The notes under the pieces: model-generated
What the model was told of the DNA's origin: nothing
Database searches by the model: none
Seen by the model: the letters and a program-made list of their open reading frames with translations, nothing else
Part shown: positions 1 through 10,627 of the stretch, piece after piece
Position numbering within the stretch: the stretch's first letter is position 1
Layout of the letters: every line of letters begins with the position of its first letter
From: Peronospora farinosa
Taxonomy: Eukaryota; Oomycota; Peronosporomycetes; Peronosporales; Peronosporaceae
Direction of reading: 5' to 3'
DNA: 64,000 nt
NCBI GenBank assembly: GCA_947646735.1
Contig: CANTFK010000765.1
Location: 124,001 to 188,000 of the forward strand
Translations under genes and position numbers: made by a program

Positions 1-1
1 A

Positions 2-2056
2 TGTATACTCGAATATCGAGGAGGGAGGCGTGTGTTGACCTCTGGGGTCGGAGGTGCACCGGTAATGGATGTTGAATGCAACAACAATGTGTTTGTTGTC
101 ACGGTGATGAGACCCGGTAACACCGTTTCAAGCACATCACGGGAAGCGATGACGGCTGTACTTAATTCACCTGAATATGAATCCGATTCGGATGTTCAGA
201 GTGGTACCTTGATGCACTTTCATCGCCGGTTGGGTCATCTCTGTTTCGATACTATCATCAAGATGGCCAGAGACCCGGGGTCGGCTATTAAGCTGACTGA
301 CCTGACACGCATGAATTGCCTGGCGTGTGCTAAAGGAAAACAAGTCAAGAAAGCACAGTCGAAAAAGGACACGGGCATGAACTCACCTATCGACGTGATA
401 GGTGGAGTGAAAAGCTCTGATCTCAAGGGACCGATAACCCCACGAGACCGACTGTGAAATCGTTACCTAGTCAATTTTATTGACCACCGATCAAATTATT
501 GCCGTGTGTTTCTGGCCAAGTCTAAAGATATTGCTGATATTGCTGCACTCAAGTTCAAGCAGTTCCTTGTGAGTTTCGAACGAGAATTTAATTGCAAGAT
601 CCACGTGCTACGCACGGACGGAGGTGGCGAATACAAGACATTGGATGTGTTTTGCAAAGGGACTGGCGTATCACGTCAAGTGAGCGAAGCCAGAAACCAA
701 GCCAGTAATGGTAAGGCTGAACGGATGCATCGTACTATTATGAATATGGTAAGAAGCATGGTGTTCGCCTCGAACCTACCCCTTTCTCACTGGGGTGATG
801 CTGCTGAGTACGCGACTTACATACTCAACCGGAGCCGAACCAAGTCGAATCCTGGTGGTGTATCCCCAATGGAATTTTTGACGAAGAAAGTGCCTATGCT
901 GAATGACATCGTGGTGTTCGGTTCTGCATGCACGGTTCATGTCCATACAAAAAACAAGTCACTTGGAGAGCGTGGGAAGGCAGGCATAATAATTGGAAAA
1001 AGTGGCGAGACGAAGGGTTACAAAGTGTACATCCCCAAGGACAAGGTGGTTGTGGTAACACAACATGTGCAAAACATTGAAACACTGTCGGATGAGCAAA
1101 ATGAACAAGTCAAGTCCCACTTGAAGAGAGTCGACCATCAGGAGGAGTCACCCAATGATGATCAACCGGATGTTCAAGTGCAATCAAGCGTCAAAAAACG
1201 GGTCACGAAAGGACTCAAGGGTCGAAAATCCGGATGGACGAGAGAGCGACATGGTACAAGGTCAACCAGCAAGCAACAGGTTGAAGAGCCTTCGAATAAA
1301 GGTCCTGCTGAAAAACAAGATGTGGTAAATGTAATTATAATGCAAGACCCCAAGCACTATGGAGAAGCAGTCAAGAGCAAGCAACATCAAGAGTGGAAGA
1401 TCGCCATGACCGAAGAACTGGACGCGTTAAAGGCGAACGATGTCTGGACGATCGTTGCACCACCCAAGGATGCGCACGTTCTCCACAACAAGTGGGTGTA
1501 CAAGACCAAAACCGATGCGAACGGGGACATAGAGCGGTACAAGGCTCGTCTGGTCGTCTGTGGAAACGAACAAGTCTTTGGAGTAGACTACAACCTCACT
1601 TTTGCAGCGGTGATGGACTTGAGCACGGTGAAGATGATCTTGATGCTATCAAGACGTTGGAAGGTACCAGCTCGACATGGTGATGTGCCGAATGCATACG
1701 TCAAGGCAGAATTCATCGCGGCGTCTCAAGCCGGACGCGAGCTACTGGGGATGAAGGCACTGTTCGACGAATTGAAGTTGAACGTGATCAAGCCGATGCC
1801 GATGTGGATAGACAATCAAGCGGCTATCAAGCAGATAGAGTCGGAGAAGAGCACGTCAAGCGCCAAGCACGTGGACATCAGGTTCAAGTTCATCTGCAAC
1901 TACGCGAAAGATGGGATCGTGGCTCCAAGATTTGTCAAGTCCCAAGACATGATGGCCGATATCTTGACGAAGTCATTGCCGGCGCCAAGAATGGAAGAGC
2001 TACGTGCAATGTTCGGGTTAAAGACCACTCAGGCTGACACCGAGGAGGAGTGTTAG
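2..2056 (+). pseudogene. Copia pol polyprotein, RT deleted
   Basis: One frame runs from base 2 to a TAG at 2054-2056, broken only by a TGA at 455-457. In order it shows the GAG-pre-integrase zinc segment (HRRLGHL, then CLACAKGKQ, about 215-350), the integrase core with the acidic triad (FIDHRSNY, LRTDGGGEY, NGKAERMH, about 475-730), a basic serine-rich linker, the first RT blocks (NDVWTIV, ERYKARLV, VDYNLTFAAV, 1435-1620) and then directly the RNase H tail (FIAASQAGRELLG, WIDNQAAIKQI, HVDIRFKFI, ADILTKSLP, 1712-2000). The block with the YxDD catalytic motif is absent, removed in frame near 1705-1712. In the family this polyprotein is cleaved into protease, integrase and RT/RNase H. This copy cannot make active RT. 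Confidence 0.9.
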
Positions 2057-2545
2057 AAATGCCTGCTTAGAAACGTCTTGTCAGTCATTGTTATGTTACA
2101 GGTTCAACAGGTATAACATGTGACGGTGACACCTGATTGGTCAAAGTCACACATATCTTAACATGTGGTGAGACGAGGCTACGATGGTGACAGATGGTGA
2201 GACAAGGCTACGATGGTGACAGATGGTGAGACAAGGCTACGATGGTGACAGGTGTCGTGACAGGCGTTACGATAAGATCGGACCAGGTGATGGAACGAGG
2301 TGGCGACATGACCGTTGAGCGACATGACGTTGAGGACATGCGACGACGTAGAAGACGGACGCAAACATGTTATGGTCAAGTTGCAGTGCATGTTGTATTA
2401 TAGTGTTAGCGAACGAAGATAACATTCTAATACATTCACTTTTACTTCTACCTCTACGTGCACAAGTGCACCACTACTTCACTCCACTCTTACACCGTCA
2501 CTCCATGGTATAGGTGTACTGTGAAGCTTAAAGAGGCATTCCACA
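2051..2545 (+). repeat. Copia 3' LTR
   Basis: It begins TGTTAGAAATGCC directly after the purine tract GAGGAGGAG and appears to end GGCATTCCACA, so the ends are an imperfect short inverted repeat of the TG...CA type. The last codon of pol overlaps its first bases. The 5' partner lies outside the window, so the right boundary is a motif-based estimate. Confidence 0.7.
2165..2251 (+). repeat. 29-bp tandem repeat inside Copia LTR
   Basis: About three copies of a 29-bp unit (GATGGTGAGACAAGGCTAC followed by GATGGTGACA) lie head to tail, and the first copy is slightly diverged. Tandem repeats inside LTRs often sit in the U3 promoter region. Here only the repeat itself is visible. Confidence 0.8.
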
Positions 2546-3240
2546 CTGTCACGTAAGACTAGATTGGAATCGATCCTGGCGGTGCTTGGGCAAACTCATC
2601 CATCTTACGTTGTGTGCGTCAAAATTGTATCACGTTAGTACACAAGTTCAAGGTCTGCATCGCTCAAAATCCCAAAGAATCCGGTGTCAATGTTGGTGCT
2701 ATCTTAAATCCAGTGATACCATTGCATTGGGTGCTGACCAATTTTATCGCAGGACCTAATTGAAAAAGAAGACATACCTTTGTATCTTTACGTTTAACGT
2801 GCGTGGTTGTTGCTATTTTCCTACACTTCCAGTATTGAAGGTTTGGCTCGAAACGGCGTACATAATATGAGTTGTTGCTTTACTTTACTGTAGGGAGGCG
2901 GGATCGATGCTGATGATATCTGTGACTGCATCGATACTTGCTGCCACGACTGCAGCAAAAGTACAACTTGATTAAACGTGATTACAGTACTCAAGTGATA
3001 TACAACCCAAAACCAAACATGTATTTATTCATTTGACGATCCACATGTTCTCTTTTGCTACAAAGAGCAAAAACAAAACCGCAGGAGCTCTGGATGGGTT
3101 AAAGAGGTACCGTTTTCCATTGACATCGTGATTTGCTTCTCAAGGTAGTTACAGCTAGCACGGATAAACTTGTACACATTATCATAGAAGAAAATGTCGC
3201 TGCCGCATACCCGTACACATAGCTCACCGGCACAACCTTA
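2546..3240. other. Intergenic, nothing recognised
   Basis: No reading frame of convincing length, no RNA gene and no repeat shared with the rest of the window was seen between the Copia LTR and the secreted-protein relic. Confidence 0.5.
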
Positions 3241-3263
3241 ATGAAGCATACGCCGCATATGAT

Positions 3264-3470
3264 CTAGGAAGAATTGGGTCTTGGGCAAGGTCTTTGTCCG
3301 CATCGACGTTGGCCAGGCAGTGGACGACGAACTGCGAGGCTTTCAATCGTACTCTGGGCTACCTTTAGCTTCCGAAGGTTAGCCTTAAAAACAGGTTCAG
3401 CTGGGGTCGAGACTGCGGAGCAACCGAGGACGGCGATGGCGGCAAGTAGAATTCCAAAAGAGAGCTTCAT
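3264..3470 (-). pseudogene. Small secreted protein gene, probably frame-broken
   Basis: The frame starts at ATG 3470 and codes 68 residues. It opens with a clear signal peptide: MKLSFG, then a hydrophobic stretch LLAAIAVLGC ending SAVS, with likely cleavage near residue 20. The next 20 residues look ordinary, but after about residue 45 the sequence becomes a run of Arg, Pro and Gln, typical of out-of-frame reading, and stops at 3264. The two other minus-strand frames downstream (about 3350-3230 and 3245-3060) contain protein-like, cysteine-bearing stretches, which suggests the gene once ran to about 3060 and has lost frame twice. The promoter motif 37-50 bp upstream supports a real former gene. 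Small secreted proteins of plant-pathogenic oomycetes are often effectors or elicitors; no such family is recognised here, and no RxLR motif is present. Confidence 0.6.
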
Positions 3471-3506
3471 AGGCTATTTAGGTGAGTGGAGTGTCGTATT
3501 TGAAGC

Positions 3507-3520
3507 AAATTGGAGAATGA
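3507..3520 (-). promoter_or_regulatory. Oomycete initiator core promoter
   Basis: On the minus strand the sequence TCATTCTCCAATTT matches the oomycete core consensus TCATTYYNCAWTTT (Inr plus flanking element) at every position. It lies 37-50 bp before the ATG at 3470, the usual spacing for oomycete transcription starts. It is the strongest single clue to the host lineage. Confidence 0.75.
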
Positions 3521-4098
3521 GATAAAGGGATCACAAGTCATATCGACGTCTCGACAACCATACGACACCGCGCACGCCCTCACGTGTACTCCTCCTGTGA
3601 CTCAATAAATGAGGTGCCAAATAATTGAGTTCAGTGTAAAGAAAACAGATCAAGGTAATTCTATCTCATTCTATAAAATTTGTCGCAATGTGCGACTCTC
3701 CCGTGTTTAGTGCGTCTATCTAAATGATGTCGCAATTTGTGACTCGCAGGCCGACGAGTTTATAGCATACCCGAGTTCTATTCTAGCAGACCGATCTCAG
3801 GATGACGTGGGTGCAGCCGACACGCGTCTGGACGCAAATTTTGGCACGTCGTTGTGACGATTTGTCAACCACGAAATTTGGACAGACAGGAATGCAGTCG
3901 TCTACACACCTTTACCTTCACCTTCATCTTCCCAGCAGCATCGCCAGTTTGTGGGCTTCGTGCCTTTGTCACCCTAAGCAATCGCAAAGAGAGAGCATCG
4001 AAAGATTGCGTTATCCCTACATGGTGCCTTGCCTTATACTTGCATCGAGTTGCTAGAGCGCGACTCTAAAGGGCCACCAAGTTCTACGGTAGTCGGCT
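3521..4098. other. Intergenic, no clear gene
   Basis: It holds short frames only (for example 3802-4056 plus, 84 codons) with no family resemblance. Near its right edge a frame of 11 codons (4070-4103) stays open across the GypA target site into 19581, where it continues to a TAA at 19658, so GypA may have split a small old coding remnant. Confidence 0.4.
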
Positions 4099-4103
4099 AC
4101 GAT

Positions 4104-4686
4104 TGTAACAGGGTATCTAGTTACACGTAAACATTAAGTAATATACTTAATGTTTGGTCTAAAAGTATCCATCACTTGGGTGCGATACACAAATGTGATC
4201 CACCCTCGTGAATGTGATATCCATTGATGGATTCACATGAGAAGGGATGACGCTAGTTGAAGCTAGGCATCACGACGTCTCAGAAGGACGTCAGTTGCGA
4301 TCTTAAATCTAGATTTAAGATCATGCGACAGGATACGCTTCTAAAGAGTCGCGTATCCGATCTATCTATATATATATAGCCAATCAGTAATTAAGTATAT
4401 ATTTAGTTATAATTAATTAAATATAGCTCAGTCTTGAATTTCCTTAAACAAACACACCACGCACGAGAAGTTGAAAGACTTCTGCGTGACGTCGGTGTTC
4501 TAGTGTTAAGAAGTTCGTTGCACTCTCGCTTAAGCGAGAGGCAACTGGTGGTACGACTGCTTAAGCAGTCGACCAACCTCCCAACCACCCTCGCACGCGA
4601 AGGTAAGACGGTATAACCGCTTCCTCGCTTGTGCATAAGGTGTGCGCTCGTAGTACGAGGCAACTTCATAGAAGTGCCCGTCTACA
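4104..4686 (+). repeat. GypA 5' LTR
   Basis: 583 bp, starting TGTAACAGGG and ending CCCGTCTACA. It contains a perfect hairpin around the sequence ACATTAAGTA / TACTTAATGT near its start and an AT-rich run with TATATATATATAG around 4365-4380 that could hold a promoter. The same sequence recurs split at 11602-11807 and 19177-19575. Confidence 0.93.
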
Positions 4687-4688
4687 CT

Positions 4689-4704
4689 TGGTAGCACTTG
4701 TTGG
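4689..4704 (+). other. GypA primer binding site
   Basis: TGGTAGCACTTGTTGG begins two bases after the LTR. TGG pairs with the CCA end of a tRNA. The first 11 bases recur at the same place in GypB, GypC and GypF, so one tRNA probably primes all of them. I cannot name the tRNA. Confidence 0.75.
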
Positions 4705-4746
4705 TTCTTCCCACGACCCGTCTCTCTGAGCGTGCGTGTGGTTGAC

Positions 4747-5900
4747 ATGGTCCTTAATATGGACTGGAGTGACTTCTCTCACCTCTCCCAACATCATAGG
4801 GAGTTGGCAGAGCATATGGCGCAGGGACTTGGTGAACAAGCCCTGGCCAATCTCTTGCATTGTCCTTCTGAGCAACATGTTGCTCAGTTGGAGCAATTTG
4901 AGGCGTTTGTGCTCAAATGGATCCAGCGTAGAAACGCGTCCGAGGTAAACAGCCAATCCACCGCTGAGTCCATCACTAAGACTCAGGATGAGCTTAGGCT
5001 TGAGCAGGCACGTAATGAGGCGCTCAACAGGACTGTTGAGACGCTCTCTGCCCGGCCTGCTCAACCGAGGCCCATTCGGATGGACCCTCCGAAGTTCGAT
5101 GGAACTAGCCCTCACACGATTGTTCATCTGGCTGTTAGCAGTGGAGCAATGTGGAGTGGTGCAGCTCATCGAAGACGACACCAGAATGGTGTCGTATGCC
5201 ATGTCCAACTTGCGTGGCAAAGCGTCAGAGTGGGCATACTCTGCGCTGATGGCTAATGCTGATGCATTTCCATCATGGGCGATCTTTAGGGCAAAGATTC
5301 GCGCCATGTATCAGCCGCCTAACAACGAAGTGTTGCTTATGGCGCGCTTCTTTGGAGCACGACAGGCGAAACGCTCTCTGCAAGAGTTTGTGCAGGAGAT
5401 GCGTTCGCTGTCGGCGTCCATCAACGGGGAACCGATACCAGAGCGTATCAAGGTAGCCACGTTCATGAATGGACTTAGGCATGGCCCATCGCGTCAGGCC
5501 CTTTTCAGAAAGGTGCCAGCGACGATGGAAGAGGCAATTGACATTGCCTTAGTTGAGGAGCAATCCTACAACAGCACCTCGGCGGCAGACTATTACAGGG
5601 CCGTCGGACGAGAGGTCGGATGCCACTCCTATGGAGTTAGGCAATGCAGATGGGATCTGCTACAAGTGCGGCAAGCGAGGCCATATGATGGCTCGCTGCT
5701 ATGCCAAGGTAGCTGCTGGTGCTAAGGCAGCCAGCAAAAGGTATCCCAACCCGAAGGGAGGTGCGAAAAACCAGCGTGCACGACGCACAGGTTCAGCACC
5801 TGCCCAAGATGGGTCGGGAAATGCGGGAGCGCAGTCCCTACCACAGGGGCGGGATGCCCTACTGTCGCGGACTCTGAAGCTACCCCTAAGCTCAGAGTGA
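4747..5900 (+). pseudogene. GypA gag (capsid plus CCHC nucleocapsid)
   Basis: It starts at ATG 4747 (MVLNMDWSDF). The capsid part runs to about 5126 in one frame, where a single-base insertion relative to GypE shifts it to a second frame up to about 5600. The nucleocapsid is read in a third frame and contains the zinc knuckle CYKCGKRGHMMARC (about 5656-5700), with all C-C-H-C ligands present. It ends in a TGA at 5898-5900. In the family Gag forms the virus-like particle and packages RNA. The capsid-to-knuckle frame change is also found in GypE, the first shift is not. Confidence 0.85.
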
Positions 5901-8900
5901 TCGAACAAATGGGTAGCATAGTCCCTGAGGTTCCGAAAGGTCGGACCTCAACCCTTTTGGTCTATAGCGCTCGAGTACGAGGCTATGACCAAGTGATGAC
6001 CCTTCTCGTGGATTCGGGTGCATCACAAAACTTTGTGAAACTCGCGGCTCTGAAAAGGAGACCGGCGAGTTATGAGTCGCTTTGCCAGGATGGCAAGCGA
6101 GAAGAGGCGATCGTTCGTTTAGCGAACGGCGCGCTCGTCAAATCGGAGGGAGTTCAAGTTGAACTCGCCTTCAGTTTCAGTGACTTCTCTTGTAAAGAGA
6201 AGTTCACAGTGCTAGGTATGGAGAGTCCGTATGACCTCATCCTAGGCATGCCTTGGTTGGCTAAACACAAACCATGGATAGACTGGCGTACACGCACAGT
6301 CGCTAGCTCTACGCAAGACACCGGAAAGGATGTGCTCTTGCGAGAGGCTTATGTGACTGATGCTGTGTCCAACACAGTCGAGGGTGCGATGACGGTATGT
6401 CAATCGACACCAGGAACTACACAGCTCGAAAGGAGTGGTGTAGTTGTGAGTGCACTGGCGGAAAGCCAGGTGACACATATTCCTACCCAGGTCGAAGAGA
6501 CTGGTGTAGTGAATGGGGCGATGACAGGTAGTCATGCGTCCAATGATCCTGCACAGATCCGAGAGCCTGTGGCAGTTGATGGTGAGCTGACAGGAAGTCA
6601 AGCGCCACAAGAACCGGCACAGAGCCAAGAGCCTGGTGCGGCTGGAAGGAGTGCGTTAGCTGAGATAGCAACGACACCTTCTTCCAGGTCAAAGGTCGTG
6701 GTGACTCGAAGAACGAGCACCAGACGTATTAAGACGATCAAGGGCACGTCGAAACGAGTGACCCTTGGATCAGTCTCGGTCCAAGAGGACGGACCTACGA
6801 ACGAGTTGTTCGAGGCCGTCGAAGACAAAATGCCGGAGGCATCCTCAGTTGAGGTGCTCCAACTTGTCTTGGAATCTGCCGAGGAGATAGTAAATCTCTC
6901 GGAGATGACGTGGGATCTGTTCCTGTCCGAGCTAAAGGAAGGAAAGATCCACGAGATAGTCGCACCAGTTCCAGAAGAGAACGTGGTGGACTGTTGCTCT
7001 TCATCCACAATGGATGAGAGCGTCTTGGAGACCGAAAAAAAGAAACGGTTCGCTGCTCAAGGCTGGGATGCCTTGAAGGACAGCCCGTTCTATGATATTC
7101 CGTGGAAACACCGTGATGTGTTTCCAGCAGAAGTGACGAGCCGCCTACCGGCCGATAGGGGCATCAGGCACGAAATTGACCTGGAGCCTGGCACCAAGTA
7201 TTGTGTGACCAGGCAATGGCCGTTGCCGAAGGAACAAGTCGATTACATCGATGAGTTCTTCGACAAGCGAGCTAAGGCGAGACATGTACGTGAGAGCAAG
7301 TCTCCTCACTGCAGCCCGACCTTCTTGTGCGTAAATCCACGGGTGGGTGGCGCGTGGTTCATGCTTATCATAAGCTGAACACGGCCACCATTCCAGCTCA
7401 AACGCCGATCCCGCGGAAAGATGTTTTGTTGAATTCCATGGGAAAGTCAACTATCTTTTCCGCGTTGGATCTGAAGGATGGCTACTATCAGGTTCTCATT
7501 AGAGATACCGATGTAGCCAAAACGGCAGTAAGCACCCCAAGCGGTATGCTGTGGGAGTGGCTCGTGATGCCACAAGGGTTGAAAAATGCTCCGGCAACAT
7601 TCAACCGAGTGGTGGCTCACGTGATGCGTCAGCACCGTGCCTACGCGCCCCATTACTTTGACGATGTATTCGTGCATAGTAGGGCGGAGGACGGTCTGAG
7701 TGCAATAGAGTCGCACAAGCGTCATTTAGACGCTGTGTTGCAGACTCTGGGTGACGCCCAATTATACGTGAACTTGCAAAAGTGCGTAATAGGGGTCCCC
7801 GAGATACCTGTACTGGGCTGCATCGTAGGTGCACATGGTGTACGAGCAGACCCAGAAAAGGTAAAGGCTGTAAAGGAATGGCCAGTCCCACGTCATGTGA
7901 AGGATCTGCGCCAATTCCTTGGGCTCGCTAATTACTTGCATAAGTACAGCAAGAATTATGCGGAGCAGACCAAGCCATTGTCTGACCTTTTAAAAAAGGA
8001 TACAGAACGGACTTGGTAAAAGAAGCAAGAAGATGCGTTCACGTCATTGAAGCAATCTCTTGTGGAGGCACCGGTCTTGGCATTGCCAGACGCGGATAAG
8101 CCCTTTAGCGTCGTCTGCGATGCAAGCAATTTTGCAATCGGCAGCGCGCTCATGCAGAAGGATGACAACGGTGTTGACCGTGTCATTTCTTATCAGTCTC
8201 GGCTTTTAAAAGCTGCCGAGATGAATTACCCTGTGCATGACAAGGAGCTACTTTCAATTAAGTATGCCCTTGTGAAGTTTCGGGTGCACCTCTTGGGCAC
8301 CAAACCTTTTGTGGTTTATACGGATCACGCATCACTGCGGACCGCTATCAATTCACCACACCTCTCGCCGAGAATGGCAAGATGGCTAACATTCTTCTCT
8401 GAATTTAATTTCAAAGTTGAATATAAGCCGGGTAAGTCGAATGTCTTGGCTGACGCGTTATCACGCAGACCAGACTTCGAGGCAAGACACCAAGAAAGTG
8501 TGTCTCGTGCGAAAGCACAAGTTGAGTCGTCCACATTGGCAGCCATGAAGGCCTACCATGTGACGAGCTCAATGGCCTCCGATATCAAGGAGTGTTACAG
8601 TCAGGAAGAACATTGTCGCCTGCTGTTGGATCATTTTGGTGGACGAAAGGTTACCCTTCCGTCGCACCTCAAAGCGAAACTAAACCGCTTTAGTTACAGT
8701 GATGGCCTATTATGGAATCAGCTATCATCATGAGAATCTATGTCCCTCATGACACAGATCTCAAGCTGATGATACTTCACGAGTGCCATGATGTGCCATC
8801 TAGTGGGCATCTGGGCCGTAAAAAGACATTCTTACGAGTGTCAGAGGAATTTTGGTGGTCCCACCTATACCGATGGGTGCCCAACTATATTCGCTCTTGC

Positions 8901-10627
8901 GAAGAGTGTCAGCGCATAAAGCCTGCACCTTCGAACAGTGCGCCACTGAAGCCACTGCCGATTCCAACTGAATGTTGGAAGTCGGTCAGTTTGGACTTCA
9001 TGTTTGGCTTACCGCCCGACCATAAAGGCAGGACGGGGTTCGTTGTCGTTGTAGACAGACCGAGCAAGATGGTGCATTTGGCACCATGTAGCACCAAGAT
9101 CTCAGGAAAAGAGGCTGCCCTCTTGTTTCTGGATCACGTGTATCGACTACACGGGATGCCCGAGTCCATAGTATCGGACCGGGATCCGCGTTTTACGTCG
9201 GGTTTTTGGCGACATGTGTTCGAGCTGCTGGGTAGCAAGCTCCACATGTCAACCGCTGATCATCCCCAGACCGATGGCCAAACAGAACGGGCCAATCGAG
9301 TCGTGACGGATGTTTTGCGTACAATAGCGACTCCTAAAGAATGAAGCAAGCAATTGCCATTCGTGGAGTTCGCTATTAATAACAGTGTTCACGCCAGTAC
9401 GGGTGAAACACCGTTTTACATTAACGGACTGCGTCATCCTCGAACGTCAGTCTCGTTTGTATGCAGCCCGAGTCTTAGTGGGGGAGGGCCCCTCACTTCG
9501 CTCGGTGCGAATGCCAAAGAGGGCCAAAATTGCCCTAGTGACACTGCTAATTTAGCAGTGGTCACGACACCTATAGGTGTCACAAAGGAGGCACGGCAAG
9601 AAATGCCAGTGCTCCTTGATGATGACACTATAGTGTTGTCAACAGCGTCGACCCATGAACGACCTCTTGGAGGCGTCATCGGCGAACTGGATGCTAAAAG
9701 CGTGAGCGATTAGCCATCACACGTAAAGTCCGTGACGCGATGGCAAGCGCACATGACAAGCAAAAACAATATGCAGACCAGCATGGTCGCAAAAACAATG
9801 AACACTTTAGTGTGGGGGAAAAAGTGCTATTAAGTACTGCTACCCTACCTAAACATGCAATCTCTGTACTACCTGGTGGTACTACTAAGCTATTGCCCCG
9901 ATTCATTGGGCCCTTTACAGTGGTCGAGGAGGTTGAAGACCTAAACTATAGGCTCACTCTCCCACCGTATATGAAGACGCACCCCGTATTTTACGTGGGT
10001 CGTCTGAAACGGTATGTTGATCCAGAAGAGATCACATATCCACATCGGTCTAACGAGACCGATGGTGACGTCGACTGTGAGTCGAGCGTCGCGACCGACC
10101 AGGCGACGAGGAAGCCGAGAGGCTCCCCGTGTATGAACGAGGCGATAGAGGACTCGGTGATCGAGGAGGACTCCGCGCTTGACGCGGGTCTCTCATCACC
10201 AGTCGCTCTAGGATGTCCAAACGGGTCTTCAGGCGGTCATACCCCTGACGGTCTCTCACCCTCACATCACGCAGATCCGAGGTCAGTCGCGAGACTTGAC
10301 TCTCGAGATCTGTCACCTGCCTCTTCAGCGCAGCGGACTCAGCCTGCGACTAAACAGCAGCAGGGTAGGCAGCCGCGAGTAGGTGGGCGTAATCGCCACT
10401 CCTATCGGGCGCCACCTGTGTTGGTGGACACGGATGGGAACACGCGCTTCCTTGTTGGAAGGCTGTTGGCTTACCGGTTTGTGAAGCGAAAGCTCCAAAT
10501 CCTTGTCCAGTGGAAGGGTTACCCAACGAGCTTTGACTCGTGGGAGCCTGTGGACGCTTTGGGCGTTGACGTGCCTGGGCTGGTGGCTGCTTATGTGAAG
10601 CAGCACCAGCTGTCTTCTTTCTGCTAG
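5766..10627 (+). pseudogene. GypA pol (PR-RT-RH-IN-chromodomain), degenerate
   Basis: The pol frame is -1 to the nucleocapsid frame and is open from about 5766, overlapping gag by some 130 bp. In order it has an aspartic protease with DSGAS (6011-6025), a Ser/Thr-rich linker, RT from about 7080 with YFDD at 7654-7665, RNase H (8047-8480, VVCDASNF and YTDHASLR), integrase with an HHCC-type zinc segment (8740-8930) and D, D, E triad (VVVDRPSK, VSDRDPRFTS, TDGQTERAN, about 9050-9300), the GPF module (FIGPFTVVEEV, about 9900) and a chromodomain (KLQILVQWKGYPTSFDSWEP, 10490-10550). Breaks are a frameshift near 7327, TAA at about 8018, a frame change near 8730, TGA at about 9343 and a deletion near 9704. 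It cannot be translated as one product. Confidence 0.92.

Larger units (their letters stand above)
1..2545 (+). mobile_element. Ty1/Copia retrotransposon, 3' part
   Basis: The reading frame is already open at the first base of the window, so the element starts upstream of it. What is present is the GAG-pre-integrase region, integrase core, a shortened reverse transcriptase, the RNase H end, a purine-rich tract ending at 2050 and a 3' LTR. The domain order integrase before reverse transcriptase identifies the Copia superfamily. The element cannot be autonomous because the catalytic part of RT is missing. No target duplication can be tested because the left end is outside the window. Confidence 0.9.
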
